A model generated the notes under the pieces. That model was not told the origin of the DNA. It did not search any database and saw only the letters and a list, made by a program, of their open reading frames with translations. A DNA stretch of 36,463 nt. Origin: Burkholderiales bacterium. GTDB lineage: Bacteria > Pseudomonadota > Gammaproteobacteria > Burkholderiales > Burkholderiaceae_C. The stretch covers positions 1 through 36,463 of the forward strand of contig JAGWXI010000020.1 in the NCBI GenBank assembly GCA_018969975.1. The letters are read 5' to 3'. Made by a program: the position numbers and the translations under genes. Below, piece by piece: positions 26,494 to 35,098 of this stretch (position 1 is its first letter; every line of letters starts with the position of its first letter).

Positions 26494-27492
26494 TTAAAAC
26501 TCCTCTGTATCCACCTCAATCGCGCTTTGTGCGTTATAGCGCGCACCTTTGACTGTATGTTGATTCACCAAAGTATCTAGTTCTTGCATCTGCTGCGCAG
26601 ATAAGTGCACATTGAGCGATTGCATATTCTCAGTCAAATGCGCGATATTTTGTGTGCCGGGTATGGGAATCAGAGTACTGTTTTTTTGCAGCAACCAAGC
26701 AAGCGCCAGTTGCGCTGGGGTGCAACCTACTTTAGCTGCATAGGCCAAGTAGGCTTGGCGCAATGGCAAGTTTGAAGCATAGGTTTGTTGCGCAAAACGA
26801 GGCATGCTTCGGCGAATATCTTTTTCTGCAAACTGGTCAATTGCTAGTTCACCAGCGCATAAAAAACCCCGCGCTACGGGGCTAAATGCTACAAACGTAA
26901 CGCCTAATTCACTACAGGCTTGGAGCACTGCAATCTCTGGGTTTCGTGTCCACAAAGAGTATTCCGTTTGCAAGGCTGAAATGGGATGCACTGCATGCGC
27001 CTTACGCAGTGTGTTTGCGGAGACTTCACTCAAGCCAAGAGTTCTAACTTTGCCCGCACGGACCAAATCGCTCATGGCACCTACGCTCTCTTCGATAGGA
27101 ATTTTTTTATCCCAGCGGTGCAGGTAATACAAGTCAATCACATCGGTACCTAATCGACTCAAACTGTCTTCACAGTTTTTGCGAATGGTCTCAGGTCTGC
27201 CATCGATCACACGCTTCACGCCATCGGGGAATTCAACCCCAGCCATGCCACCTTTGCTGCATAAGGTAATTTTTTGGCGATAGCCTTTCAAGACTTTGCC
27301 GACCAGTTTTTCATTCGCACCAAAACCATAAATCGCGGCAGTATCAAATAGCGTGACACCGATATCCACCGCCTTGTGGATCAATGCTTCTCCCACGTCT
27401 GCCGAAGGTGGCTTGCCATAGGCATGGCTCAAGTTCATACATCCCAAACCAATGGCGGAGACAGTAAAAGGACCGAGTTGACGTTGTTGCAT
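26494..27492 (-). CDS. aldo/keto reductase
   Basis: The 332-residue TIM-barrel NADPH oxidoreductase has the catalytic tetrad: Asp in LFDTAAIYGFGANE, Tyr in the same segment, Lys in TLCSKGG and His in YYLHRWDKKIP. The cofactor region IPIPGTQNIAHL is typical. The start MQQRQLGPFTVSAIGLGCMN resembles the YakC/Tas-like group. The ATG at 27492 was chosen; ten further codons upstream overlap the previous gene. It is the last gene of the quinate/shikimate operon, five bases after the dehydroshikimate dehydratase gene. Its role there is unknown; it could reduce a carbonyl intermediate. Confidence 0.85.
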   Translation of the reverse strand: MQQRQLGPFTVSAIGLGCMNLSHAYGKPPSADVGEALIHKAVDIGVTLFDTAAIYGFGANEKLVGKVLKGYRQKITLCSKGGMAGVEFPDGVKRVIDGRPETIRKNCEDSLSRLGTDVIDLYYLHRWDKKIPIEESVGAMSDLVRAGKVRTLGLSEVSANTLRKAHAVHPISALQTEYSLWTRNPEIAVLQACSELGVTFVAFSPVARGFLCAGELAIDQFAEKDIRRSMPRFAQQTYASNLPLRQAYLAYAAKVGCTPAQLALAWLLQKNSTLIPIPGTQNIAHLTENMQSLNVHLSAQQMQELDTLVNQHTVKGARYNAQSAIEVDTEEF

Positions 27493-27497
27493 AAAAA

Positions 27498-28382
27498 TTA
27501 AGCCTTGTGTGGATGCGTCCAAGAAGGAAGCGGAGCAGATCGGTGCAGTACATCATTGTGCAACCAAGTGGCACTTTTTTTAGCACGCTCTGCGACAGTG
27601 CTTAAAGGCAATTGCTGGTAATCGTCGTTGAACACTTCAAAACTATAGTCACCGCGATAACCGATACGGTCTAACCGAATCACCAAATCGGCCAAGTCTT
27701 CGCTGTGCACACCTTCCCCTGGGAACACACGAAAAGTACGTGCTGTCGTCATGCGTTCTTCAAAGGTCGGGGTTTCGTTCCACATGAAGTCTGACAACTG
27801 CACCAGAAAGATTTTTTCTGGGTCTAAATCTTCGATGGCATCCAAAGATGTTTTGGCAGCAAAGATATGGAATGAATCCAAACCAATGCCTAAATTCGGA
27901 CAATCTGCGCGACACACTACATCCCAAGACGTAGTGAATTCGTTGACTGATCTGCCCCACGAGAGACCTTCATAAGCTACTTTGATACCTAAAGGCAAAG
28001 CTAACATGGCCAGCTTTTTCAAGTCTCTGGCGATATGGTCTAAATCCTCCGTGGCATGGCGCGAGGTGGATGAACACACCAACAACACTTTGCTTCCTGT
28101 TGCAGCACACATCTCCAACATGGACTTGGCAATATCGACTTTGTAGCTGTGCAAATGGCCAGACAGACCTTCAAAATCGCGTAAAACTTGAAAGCCAGTA
28201 GGACGCAAGCCACTTGCTTGTATAACTTTGACGGCTTCAGGCACTCCACCGGGGTGCCCCACCAAATCTCGCGCCATCAACATCACTTGTGAAAAACCAG
28301 CTTGCTTCATGGCTAAGAGCTTGGCGTCTAATGCACCCGCCATAGTGATCGTGTCCATGCCAAAGCCATCGAGCAAATTCAT
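27498..28382 (-). CDS. quiC: 3-dehydroshikimate dehydratase, TIM-barrel part of QuiC
   Basis: The 294-residue protein is a sugar phosphate isomerase/epimerase-type TIM barrel. Metal-binding residues of the bacterial dehydroshikimate dehydratases appear as Glu in KVAYEGLSWG, Asp in GIGLDSFHIF, Gln in FLVQLSDFMW and Glu in YSFEVFND. It should convert 3-dehydroshikimate to protocatechuate for ring cleavage. An AAGGAG ribosome site precedes the ATG at 28382. In Pseudomonas QuiC this domain is fused to an HPPD-like domain; here that second part is the separate gene ending nine bases upstream. Other isomerase/epimerase functions are unlikely given the dehydroquinase and shikimate dehydrogenase neighbours. 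Confidence 0.82.
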   Translation of the reverse strand: MNLLDGFGMDTITMAGALDAKLLAMKQAGFSQVMLMARDLVGHPGGVPEAVKVIQASGLRPTGFQVLRDFEGLSGHLHSYKVDIAKSMLEMCAATGSKVLLVCSSTSRHATEDLDHIARDLKKLAMLALPLGIKVAYEGLSWGRSVNEFTTSWDVVCRADCPNLGIGLDSFHIFAAKTSLDAIEDLDPEKIFLVQLSDFMWNETPTFEERMTTARTFRVFPGEGVHSEDLADLVIRLDRIGYRGDYSFEVFNDDYQQLPLSTVAERAKKSATWLHNDVLHRSAPLPSWTHPHKA

Positions 28383-28391
28383 GGCTACTCC

Positions 28392-29282
28392 TTACGCAGC
28401 AATTTTGGTTTGATGGACCAATTCAAAAGACACAGAGCCCAACATACCGCGCGTCAAAGCACCTCTGTCCTCTGGGTGCAGTTGGCTAGATTCGACAAAT
28501 TCCACCCCTTGGGTTTTGAGCACTTTGACCGCTGCGCCCACGTCTGCAACACCCAAACCAATACGTTGCAAAGATTCTGGTGATTCGTCTCCATCCATCC
28601 AAGGCTCGGGTTCTATGAGTTGCCATAAGAATTGACCGCACGGACTTTTCATCAGCTTACCCTTGGGCAAAATGCCGAAACGCTGGTCATCGGGCACAAA
28701 TGTGAAATCAAATATATTTTCGAAATACGCTAGCCAGTCTGCACTGCGACCACTCCCTATGTACTGCACCACACCAAAATACGCCATATCAGCGATGGCT
28801 TTGGGATGTTGATCTACTGTGGGAATGGGTTTGAAGTCGATGTCATAGATGGAGAATTCTTTCCAACGATCAACAAAATAAAACCGTGTGCTTCCAGGCC
28901 CATGAATTGCCGGTATGTGCAACTCCATCGCCTGTGCATGGCTGGGCACAGTCCAAGCGCCTAAATCGATACAACGGGTATGCGCCTTTAAAGCATCTTG
29001 CACCCGAAAAGCTACTGCAGAAATCACGGGTTCACCGTCTGCGGCACCGCTCATACGCGCATCTTCTGGATTGGCATTGACCACCAGGTTCATGCCGCCT
29101 TGACGGTACAAAGTTACCTCACGCGATCGGTGGCGCGCCACGGGTTTAAAACCCATGTTTTCTAAAACTTGTCCCAAAGCCTGGGGGTGTGAAGTGGTGT
29201 ATTCGATGAACTCAATACCTTCAATACCCAAACGGTTGGGGGGGTCGGGGACATGTTCTCTGTGAAGAGGATTAGCATTCAT
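28392..29282 (-). CDS. HPPD-like VOC protein, separate second half of QuiC, iron site degenerate
   Basis: The 296-residue protein closely resembles 4-hydroxyphenylpyruvate dioxygenase: GIEFIEYTTSHPQALGQVLE, ENMGFKPVARHRSREVTLYR and GGMNLVVNANPEDAR match its amino-terminal domain. Of the three iron ligands of true HPPD, the first His (in DHLTHNV) aligns with Gly in YFGVVQY and the second (in IQHVAF) with Arg in LQRIGL. Only the Glu of SFELVHQ remains. It is therefore unlikely to be a dioxygenase. Its position next to the dehydratase gene matches the carboxy-terminal domain of fused QuiC proteins, so a structural or regulatory role is more likely. Start ATG at 29282 has AGGAG. Confidence 0.8.
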   Translation of the reverse strand: MNANPLHREHVPDPPNRLGIEGIEFIEYTTSHPQALGQVLENMGFKPVARHRSREVTLYRQGGMNLVVNANPEDARMSGAADGEPVISAVAFRVQDALKAHTRCIDLGAWTVPSHAQAMELHIPAIHGPGSTRFYFVDRWKEFSIYDIDFKPIPTVDQHPKAIADMAYFGVVQYIGSGRSADWLAYFENIFDFTFVPDDQRFGILPKGKLMKSPCGQFLWQLIEPEPWMDGDESPESLQRIGLGVADVGAAVKVLKTQGVEFVESSQLHPEDRGALTRGMLGSVSFELVHQTKIAA

Positions 29283-29332
29283 CGACAACTCCTAGCAACA
29301 ATTAATTTCAAGATTAAACCCAACGGCGCAAA

Positions 29333-30166
29333 TTAAACAAGTTGCGCCACTTCGCGTAAATTCTCTGCATTTGTTGTAGCAAAACCAAAGTATTCCAAGT
29401 ATGCGGGAATTTGCTCAAACAACATATCTGACCCTACTTGCACGCGACAGCCTCGGTCTTGGGCCGCTTTGAGAAAAGCTGTAACTTCAGTGCGCATCAC
29501 AACTTCACCCACAAATGCATCTGGGGATATACGTGAAACGTCCATAGGTAATGGATCACCTTCGTTCATACCCATGGGCGTGGCATTCACTACCAAATCG
29601 TGGCCGGCAGGGTCGTTCGATCCACAGCGCACTTCGATCTCGGGATAGTGGTGTTGCAAACGGACTCCCAAGGCTTGGGCCGATGCAGTGTTGACATCAA
29701 ATAGAGAAATTGCAGCAATGCCAGTCGCAGCAAGGGACGCAGCAATTGCACTGCCCACCCCACCACTGCCCACCACCAACACCCGCTTGCCCTTCAAATC
29801 AAATCCTTTGCGCTGCACCCCACGCACAAAACCTGCGCCATCGAACATATCTCCGACCAATCGACCATCGCTTGTGCGTTTCACTGCGTTACAAGCACCC
29901 GCCACTTTGACTGTAGCGGTCACCTCGTCTAGCAAAGAAACCGTACTGACTTTGTGCGGCATAGTAATGAGCGCACCGCGGATATTGGTGAGATCAAAAA
30001 CGGAGTTTAGAAATGCAGGGTAATGCGCAGCTTGGCAACCCATGGGCACAACTAAAGCGTTGATACCCGCCTGCTCGAAATACGGGTTGTAAATCAGAGG
30101 AGATTTGAATGCGTGTGTGGGATATCCAATATGAGCGATGAGTTCCGTATTGCCATTGATCGTCAT
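29333..30166 (-). CDS. shikimate/quinate dehydrogenase, catabolic type
   Basis: The 277-residue protein of the AroE family keeps the catalytic Lys (ITMPHK) and Asp (GDMFDGAGF), the nucleotide fold VLVVGSGGVGSAIAASL and the ending SDMLFEQIPAYLEYFG. The substrate-carboxylate motif H-S-x-S-P of biosynthetic AroE reads AFKSP, so one of the two conserved Ser is Phe; this suggests changed specificity or regulation and fits a catabolic enzyme oxidising shikimate or quinate. It lies between the dehydroquinase and the QuiC pair, starting three bases after the dehydroquinase stop. Other substrates of the AroE-like group cannot be ruled out. Confidence 0.82.
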   Translation of the reverse strand: MTINGNTELIAHIGYPTHAFKSPLIYNPYFEQAGINALVVPMGCQAAHYPAFLNSVFDLTNIRGALITMPHKVSTVSLLDEVTATVKVAGACNAVKRTSDGRLVGDMFDGAGFVRGVQRKGFDLKGKRVLVVGSGGVGSAIAASLAATGIAAISLFDVNTASAQALGVRLQHHYPEIEVRCGSNDPAGHDLVVNATPMGMNEGDPLPMDVSRISPDAFVGEVVMRTEVTAFLKAAQDRGCRVQVGSDMLFEQIPAYLEYFGFATTNAENLREVAQLV

Positions 30167-30169
30167 GTT

Positions 30170-30613
30170 TTATTGAGCACCCTTCACCGCTGTTATAGCC
30201 GCACGCAAAGCTAAAAGATAACTGTCAGCACCAAATCCACAAATTTGGCCTTTAACAATTTCGGCAAAAACCGACTTATGGCGGAATTCTTCACGTGCAT
30301 GAATATTAGACATATGCAACTCCACAACAGGGCAAGTCAAGATCGCTAATGCATCGCGGATACCGTAGCTGTAATGCGTCCATGCTCCAGCATTGATTAA
30401 CACGGCATCCACACCATTCAAAAAACCTTGGTGGATACGTTCGCACATAGCACCTTCGTGGTTGGTTTGAAAGCAGTCGACTTCAGCACCTAGTTCTTTG
30501 CCCAACTTTTTGAGACTGGCATTGATTTCATCGAGCGTAATAGTTCCATACTGAGCTGGATCGCGTTTGCCAAACATATCGTGGTTGATGCCATGCAGCA
30601 TGAGAATTTTCAA
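30170..30613 (-). CDS. quiB: type II 3-dehydroquinate dehydratase, catabolic
   Basis: The 147-residue type II dehydroquinase dehydrates 3-dehydroquinate to 3-dehydroshikimate. The active-site set is present: Asn10, Arg17, Tyr22 (KRDPAQYG), Asn in LINAGAWTHYS with its His, His in VELHMSNIHAREEF and the following Arg. The lid motif GPNLN of biosynthetic AroQ reads GINHD, a marked divergence. The start is TTG at 30613, supported by AGGAG six bases away; the next ATG, four codons later, would remove the first strand. It is the first enzyme gene after the TRAP transporter and precedes the shikimate dehydrogenase. The symbol quiB reflects the inferred catabolic role. Confidence 0.83.
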   Translation of the reverse strand: MKILMLHGINHDMFGKRDPAQYGTITLDEINASLKKLGKELGAEVDCFQTNHEGAMCERIHQGFLNGVDAVLINAGAWTHYSYGIRDALAILTCPVVELHMSNIHAREEFRHKSVFAEIVKGQICGFGADSYLLALRAAITAVKGAQ

Positions 30614-30696
30614 AGCAATCTCCTAGTTGGTTTTAGATAGACGCGAAACCCTGATGTCACAGGGTCTCGCCTTACTAAATGGTAATGGGTATTGAA

Positions 30697-31698
30697 TTAC
30701 TTACGAAGTTTGGCTAACTCAGCTTGTAATTCATTAACCGTGGCAGAAATAGCTTCTCCGTGCTTGGCAATTACAGGCTTCATTTTTTCACGAAGAATCG
30801 CCATTTCAGAGGCTGAAAGTGTTGTTACTTCCATGCCGTTTTTCTTTAATGTCTCTAATGTGCCAGCTTCTAAAGCACGGGCAGTAGCACGTTGAAACTT
30901 TGCAGACTCTGTCACGGCATCGGTGAGTATTTTCTTTTCAGCCGCGCTCAATCCGTCCCAGAATTTTTTGCTGATAACAACAGATTGTGGGTTGTATTGG
31001 TGCCCTGTGAGAGTCAGGTGTTTTTGAACTTCAAAAAGCTTTGCGCCAAAAATAGTAGCCAAGGGATTTTCTTGACCGTCCACTGCTTTTTGCTCCAGGG
31101 CAGCATATACCTCTGGAAAAGGAAGTGGCGTGGGGTTTGCACCCAAGGCCTTGACCCAATCCACATTGACTGGGTTAGGAATCACACGTAACTTAAGTCC
31201 TTCGATATCTGTGACTTTGTTGATAGCGCGTCTACCGTTGGTCATATTACGAAAACCTAGTTCGTAATAGCCTAAGCCGACGATCCCTTTTTCTTCCAAC
31301 TTAGAGTGCATTTTGTGGCCGAAATTGCCGTCAACGACGGTGTCGGCCTCTTTGCCATTTGCAAACATAAATGGGAAATCGAAAACAGCAAAGTCTTTTA
31401 CTTGGCTGGCAAAAATACCCGAATTCATGGAGGCCATTTCTAATGAACCACCTTGAATAGCTGATACGTTAGCTTGGTCGCTGCCCAATGCACCACCAGC
31501 AAAAACGTTGACTTTGATCTTTCCACCTGTTTGCTTTTCAACAATCTCTTTGAATTTTTCCATGCCCTGCACAATGGGGTGGCCCACCGCGTTTTGGTTC
31601 GCAAACTTGATCGTTTTTTCTTGCGCGAACGATGTGCCCATAGCAACTAGGGCTACTGAAGCGATCACACTTTTGATAAATACACGTTTCATATCCAT
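30697..31698 (-). CDS. TRAP transporter solute-binding protein, DctP family
   Basis: The 333-residue periplasmic protein has a signal peptide (SVIASVALVAMGTSFA, cleaved before QEK). The DctP fold follows, with KVNVFAGGALGSDQANVSAI, KLRVIPNPVNVDWVKALGAN (the conserved Arg that binds substrate carboxylate) and YAALEQKAVDGQENPL. It should bind an organic acid; quinate or shikimate is inferred from the downstream enzymes. An AGGAG ribosome site precedes the ATG. The operon order is small permease, large permease, binding protein, then enzymes. Confidence 0.9.
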   Translation of the reverse strand: MDMKRVFIKSVIASVALVAMGTSFAQEKTIKFANQNAVGHPIVQGMEKFKEIVEKQTGGKIKVNVFAGGALGSDQANVSAIQGGSLEMASMNSGIFASQVKDFAVFDFPFMFANGKEADTVVDGNFGHKMHSKLEEKGIVGLGYYELGFRNMTNGRRAINKVTDIEGLKLRVIPNPVNVDWVKALGANPTPLPFPEVYAALEQKAVDGQENPLATIFGAKLFEVQKHLTLTGHQYNPQSVVISKKFWDGLSAAEKKILTDAVTESAKFQRATARALEAGTLETLKKNGMEVTTLSASEMAILREKMKPVIAKHGEAISATVNELQAELAKLRK

Positions 31699-31778
31699 GT
31701 CTCCTGATGAACTCTGCGGTCGTACGCGAAAAAAACTTCCAGTGCCTTGCGTACCCGAACAGGCATTGGAATAGAAAA

Positions 31779-33056
31779 TCAGTAGAGCCAGCGCGCTGGA
31801 ACCATCACGATGGCCGGAAATAACACCATTAAAAACATAACCAAGAACTGCACAGCCATGAAAGGCAAAACGCCTCGCGTCACGTCATCCATCCGCATAC
31901 GCCCTACGCCAGCGACCACATTCAAAACAGTTCCTACGGGCGGGGTCACCAATCCGATGGAGTTATTGATAATGAACAGCACCCCAAAGTAAACAGGATC
32001 GATACCCGCAGCTTTGACAATAGGCATAAGAACCGGGGTCAAGATCAAAATGGTGGGCGTCATATCCATGGCAGTACCAACCACCATGCATAAAACCATG
32101 ATGGCCGCCATCAATAACTTGGGGTTATCTAACAAAGGCTGCAAAAGCGTCACCACCTGCGCCGGTAAATTGGCCACCGTAATCAACCAAGCCGACACCA
32201 TAGCAGCGGCCACCAAAAACATCACCACCGAAGTTGTCTTAGCAGCCGATCTAAAGACATCAAACAATTGGTACCAAGAAAGTTCTCGGTAAATAACACC
32301 TGCAACGAACAAGGCATAAACAGCAGCGACCACCGCTGCCTCCGTGGGCGTAAAAACGCCCATACGTAAACCCACCAAAATAATTAAAGGCAGCATCAAA
32401 GCCCAGCCTGCGCTTCGCATTGCCTGAAAAACCTCTGCAGTGGATTTTCGCGGTGGAGGGGTTAAGTCTTCCTTACGCGTGCACCACCACCAAGTAGCCC
32501 ATAAACCAGCAGCTAAGACAATGCCAGGAAAAATACCGGCAAGAAATAATTTACTGATCGACACATTGGCTGCAACTCCAAAAATCACAAAGCCAATGGA
32601 AGGCGGAATGATGGGGCCGATCACGCCACAAGCTGCTATCAATCCCCCGCTACGCGACTTGTCGTGACCAGCTTTGACCATCATGGGTAACAACAAAGCC
32701 GTCAACGCCGCAGCATCTGCTACAGCGGAACCAGATAGCGCTGACAAAAGACAAGCCGCAATAATCGTCACATAACCTAGGCCACCTCGTATATGCCCCA
32801 CCAAGGCCATCGCGAAATCCACAATCCGTCTAGACAAGCCGCCGGTGTTCATCACTTCACCAGCCAGCATAAAAAATGGAACAGCCAGCAAAGGGAAACT
32901 ATTCGAACCCTCGATCAGGTTTTGCGCCAATATTTGTGCGTCAAACATGTTCATATGCCACATCAAGGCGGTGCCACACAAGAGTAATGAAAAAGCGATA
33001 GGGATGCCGAGCGCCATAGCGGCAAGTAAAGATCCCAAAAATACTGCGATAGTCAT
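31779..33056 (-). CDS. TRAP transporter large permease, DctM family
   Basis: The 425-residue membrane protein with about 12 helices has DctM landmarks: FFMLAGEVMNTGGLSRRIVD, GYVTIIAACLLSALSGSAVA, SKLFLAGIFPGIVLA and NNSIGLVTPPVGTVLNVVAG. It forms the ion-coupled import channel with the small subunit encoded 18 bases upstream. An AAGGAA ribosome site precedes the ATG at 33056. Confidence 0.93.
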   Translation of the reverse strand: MTIAVFLGSLLAAMALGIPIAFSLLLCGTALMWHMNMFDAQILAQNLIEGSNSFPLLAVPFFMLAGEVMNTGGLSRRIVDFAMALVGHIRGGLGYVTIIAACLLSALSGSAVADAAALTALLLPMMVKAGHDKSRSGGLIAACGVIGPIIPPSIGFVIFGVAANVSISKLFLAGIFPGIVLAAGLWATWWWCTRKEDLTPPPRKSTAEVFQAMRSAGWALMLPLIILVGLRMGVFTPTEAAVVAAVYALFVAGVIYRELSWYQLFDVFRSAAKTTSVVMFLVAAAMVSAWLITVANLPAQVVTLLQPLLDNPKLLMAAIMVLCMVVGTAMDMTPTILILTPVLMPIVKAAGIDPVYFGVLFIINNSIGLVTPPVGTVLNVVAGVGRMRMDDVTRGVLPFMAVQFLVMFLMVLFPAIVMVPARWLY

Positions 33057-33074
33057 AGTTGTATTCCTTGGTAT

Positions 33075-33614
33075 TTATTTCAGCGGTGCCGATACATCCA
33101 CGGGCTCTTCCTCCGACTCCCGCACACCAATCAATTCACTATCAGCCAATTCGCCACGAAATAAACGCAATAGATGGTCAACCAAAATCAATGCGCCTGA
33201 AATTGCAAGCACCATGCCGCAAGCATAAAAAAGTCCCATAGAAGCTTCCATCACAGCGCTCGTGGAATCCCAATTGATGATGGTCTGCTCCAGCGAACCT
33301 TTGAATAACAACCAACAAATGAACAGCATCAGAACATGGCCTGCGATTAAGAAGATTTTTTGCCACTTCTTAGACAAGCGTGAGACCAGCGTGTCTGAGC
33401 CTAAATGCGCGCCTTCTTTCATCGCAACAATGGCCCCCAAGAAAGTGACCCAAACAAATAACCACCTCGACAACTCTTCTGAAAGCGTAATGCCTGAGTT
33501 GAATGCATAACGCATCACCACATTACCGAAAACCAAAACGACCATGAGCGCTAGGGCGATAGAAATCAAGACTTCTAAAAGGCGACAGTAGTGTTCTAAC
33601 AAACGGTTCAGCAT
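33075..33614 (-). CDS. TRAP transporter small permease, DctQ family
   Basis: The 179-residue protein has four membrane helices and the DctQ motif region RYAFNSGITLSEELSRWLFV with WVTFLGAIVAMKEGAHLGSD. It bridges the binding protein and the large permease. The ATG at 33614 (MLNRLLEHYC) has AGGAA upstream; the frame is open 19 codons further, but that region holds the promoter. It heads the quinate/shikimate operon, with direct repeats at 33642-33658 upstream. Confidence 0.88.
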   Translation of the reverse strand: MLNRLLEHYCRLLEVLISIALALMVVLVFGNVVMRYAFNSGITLSEELSRWLFVWVTFLGAIVAMKEGAHLGSDTLVSRLSKKWQKIFLIAGHVLMLFICWLLFKGSLEQTIINWDSTSAVMEASMGLFYACGMVLAISGALILVDHLLRLFRGELADSELIGVRESEEEPVDVSAPLK

Positions 33615-33641
33615 TGAAAAATTCCTAGAAAAACAAGCCAA

Positions 33642-33658
33642 TACAAAATGTACAAAAT
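33642..33658. promoter_or_regulatory. tandem TACAAAAT repeats before the quinate operon
   Basis: TACAAAAT occurs at 33642-33649 and again at 33651-33658, nine bases apart. The first copy continues into TACAAAATGTA, a palindrome around AAA. They lie about 30 bases before the dctQ start and may be operator half-sites. Confidence 0.3.
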
Positions 33659-33729
33659 AGTTAGTTTGCAATTATTTAGTAGAAACCCTACAACTTCAAA
33701 GTAATAGCGAGATATCTGTTATGTGTTTT

Positions 33730-34371
33730 TTATATGACGCAAAAACGTTGCACCATCTCAATCACTCTCTGTCTTCTGACTGCAAGCGCTTTTGCGGTAT
33801 GTCCATTGCGTTTAAAGATCAAGTCAAACGTATAGCGGTTAGACACATTGAAAAATGTCAATGCGGAAATAGAGGCATGGATATCGATAGGGTCTAGTCC
33901 TTGGCGAAAAACCCCCTCTTTGACCCCGCGTTCATAAAGCTCTTGGATAGAAGCGATAACCGAGACATTGAGGTCTTGTATCAATTTGCTTTGCGCTAAA
34001 TATTCACCACGCTGAATGTTCTCGGACATCACCAAACGGACAAAATCTTGGTTGCCGTAATGGTGGTCAAAAGTAAAGCCCACTAATTTAGCCAAAGCCT
34101 CCACTGGAGGCAAATCAGCCAGTTGCAAATCTGACTCGGTTTGACGAATGCGGCGATATGACTCTTCTAGTACTGCCAAATAGAGCCCCTCTTTACTGCC
34201 GAAGTAGTAATAGATCATGCGCTTACTGGTGTGCGTGGCATCAGCAATCGCATCGATGCGGGCTCCAGTTAAACCCTTCGCAGCAAACTCTTGTGTCGCC
34301 ACTGCCATGATGCCCGCCATCGTACGGGCAGGATCGTTGGTACGGGTCGTCACGCGTTGGCGCTTCACCAT
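33730..34371 (-). CDS. TetR/AcrR family transcriptional regulator
   Basis: The 213-residue protein has a TetR helix-turn-helix: IMAVATQEFAAKGLTGARID followed by ADATHTSKRMIYYYFGSKEG. A ligand-binding domain follows. The ATG at 34371 overlaps the livF stop (TGATG), so it is coupled to the transporter operon; a TTG one codon upstream is in frame. It lies directly upstream of the quinate operon in the same direction and is a candidate repressor of it, of the liv genes, or both. The ligand is unknown. Confidence 0.85.
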   Translation of the reverse strand: MVKRQRVTTRTNDPARTMAGIMAVATQEFAAKGLTGARIDAIADATHTSKRMIYYYFGSKEGLYLAVLEESYRRIRQTESDLQLADLPPVEALAKLVGFTFDHHYGNQDFVRLVMSENIQRGEYLAQSKLIQDLNVSVIASIQELYERGVKEGVFRQGLDPIDIHASISALTFFNVSNRYTFDLIFKRNGHTAKALAVRRQRVIEMVQRFCVI

Positions 34372-35096
34372 CAAACCTTTGCGCTAGCACCCAAAAACAA
34401 ACGATCCATTTCAGGGTCTGCCAAGATTTGCGCTGCCGGCTGATGTAACACCAAGCGACCAGATTCCAATGCAATCGCATCATCGGAATACTTCAAAGCA
34501 CTCTTGACGTTTTGCTCCACCATCAACACGGTTGTGCCCTGGTCTGCCAGTTTTCTTAACAACTTAAAGACATCTTGAACCACCATCGGTGACAGTCCAA
34601 TAGAAGGCTCGTCTATCAATAAGACCTTTGGGCGCAACAACAACGCACGGCCAATCTCTAGCTGCTTTTGTTCTCCGCCAGACAAGGAAGCCGCAGCGGA
34701 GTTGATACGCTCCTTCACTCTTGGGAAAAACTCTAGCACTTCAGGGATGCGCTCATGCGTTGTCTTCATCCCGAGCGTGATACCCCCAAGTTCCAGGTTC
34801 TCATACACAGAGAGTTGCCCAAACAAATTTCGCCCTTGCGGCACGAAGGCAATACCCTTGGCTAGGAGATATTTTTGCGTTGCACCAGTTATCTCTTCGC
34901 CGTTCAAGTAAACATGTCCTTGCTTGGGCGTGAGCAACCCAAATAAAGTTTTGAGAACAGTCGACTTACCCGCACCATTGGGGCCCATTAACAAAGTGAT
35001 GGAACCAGTAGACACGCTAAATGACAAGTCATTGAGGATCATGAAATCCTTGTAACCCGCTACGACATCTTTGAATTCAATGCATGGAGTGGTCAT
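34371..35096 (-). CDS. livF: branched-chain amino acid-type ABC transporter ATPase LivF
   Basis: The 241-residue ATPase has Walker A GPNGAGKST, the LivF-type AFVPQGRNLFGQLSVYENLE, signature SLSGGEQKQLEIGRALL and Walker B VLLIDEPSIGLSPMV. It works with LivG on the cytoplasmic side of the HAAT-family importer. It starts two bases after the livG stop. HAAT transporters also carry aromatic acids and amides, so with a quinate operon next door the substrate need not be an amino acid. Confidence 0.92.
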   Translation of the reverse strand: MTTPCIEFKDVVAGYKDFMILNDLSFSVSTGSITLLMGPNGAGKSTVLKTLFGLLTPKQGHVYLNGEEITGATQKYLLAKGIAFVPQGRNLFGQLSVYENLELGGITLGMKTTHERIPEVLEFFPRVKERINSAAASLSGGEQKQLEIGRALLLRPKVLLIDEPSIGLSPMVVQDVFKLLRKLADQGTTVLMVEQNVKSALKYSDDAIALESGRLVLHQPAAQILADPEMDRLFLGASAKV

Positions 35097-35098
35097 GG

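Noticed and set aside
28392-29282. True 4-hydroxyphenylpyruvate dioxygenase of tyrosine degradation
   Set aside because: Two of three iron ligands are missing and the neighbours are quinate/shikimate genes.
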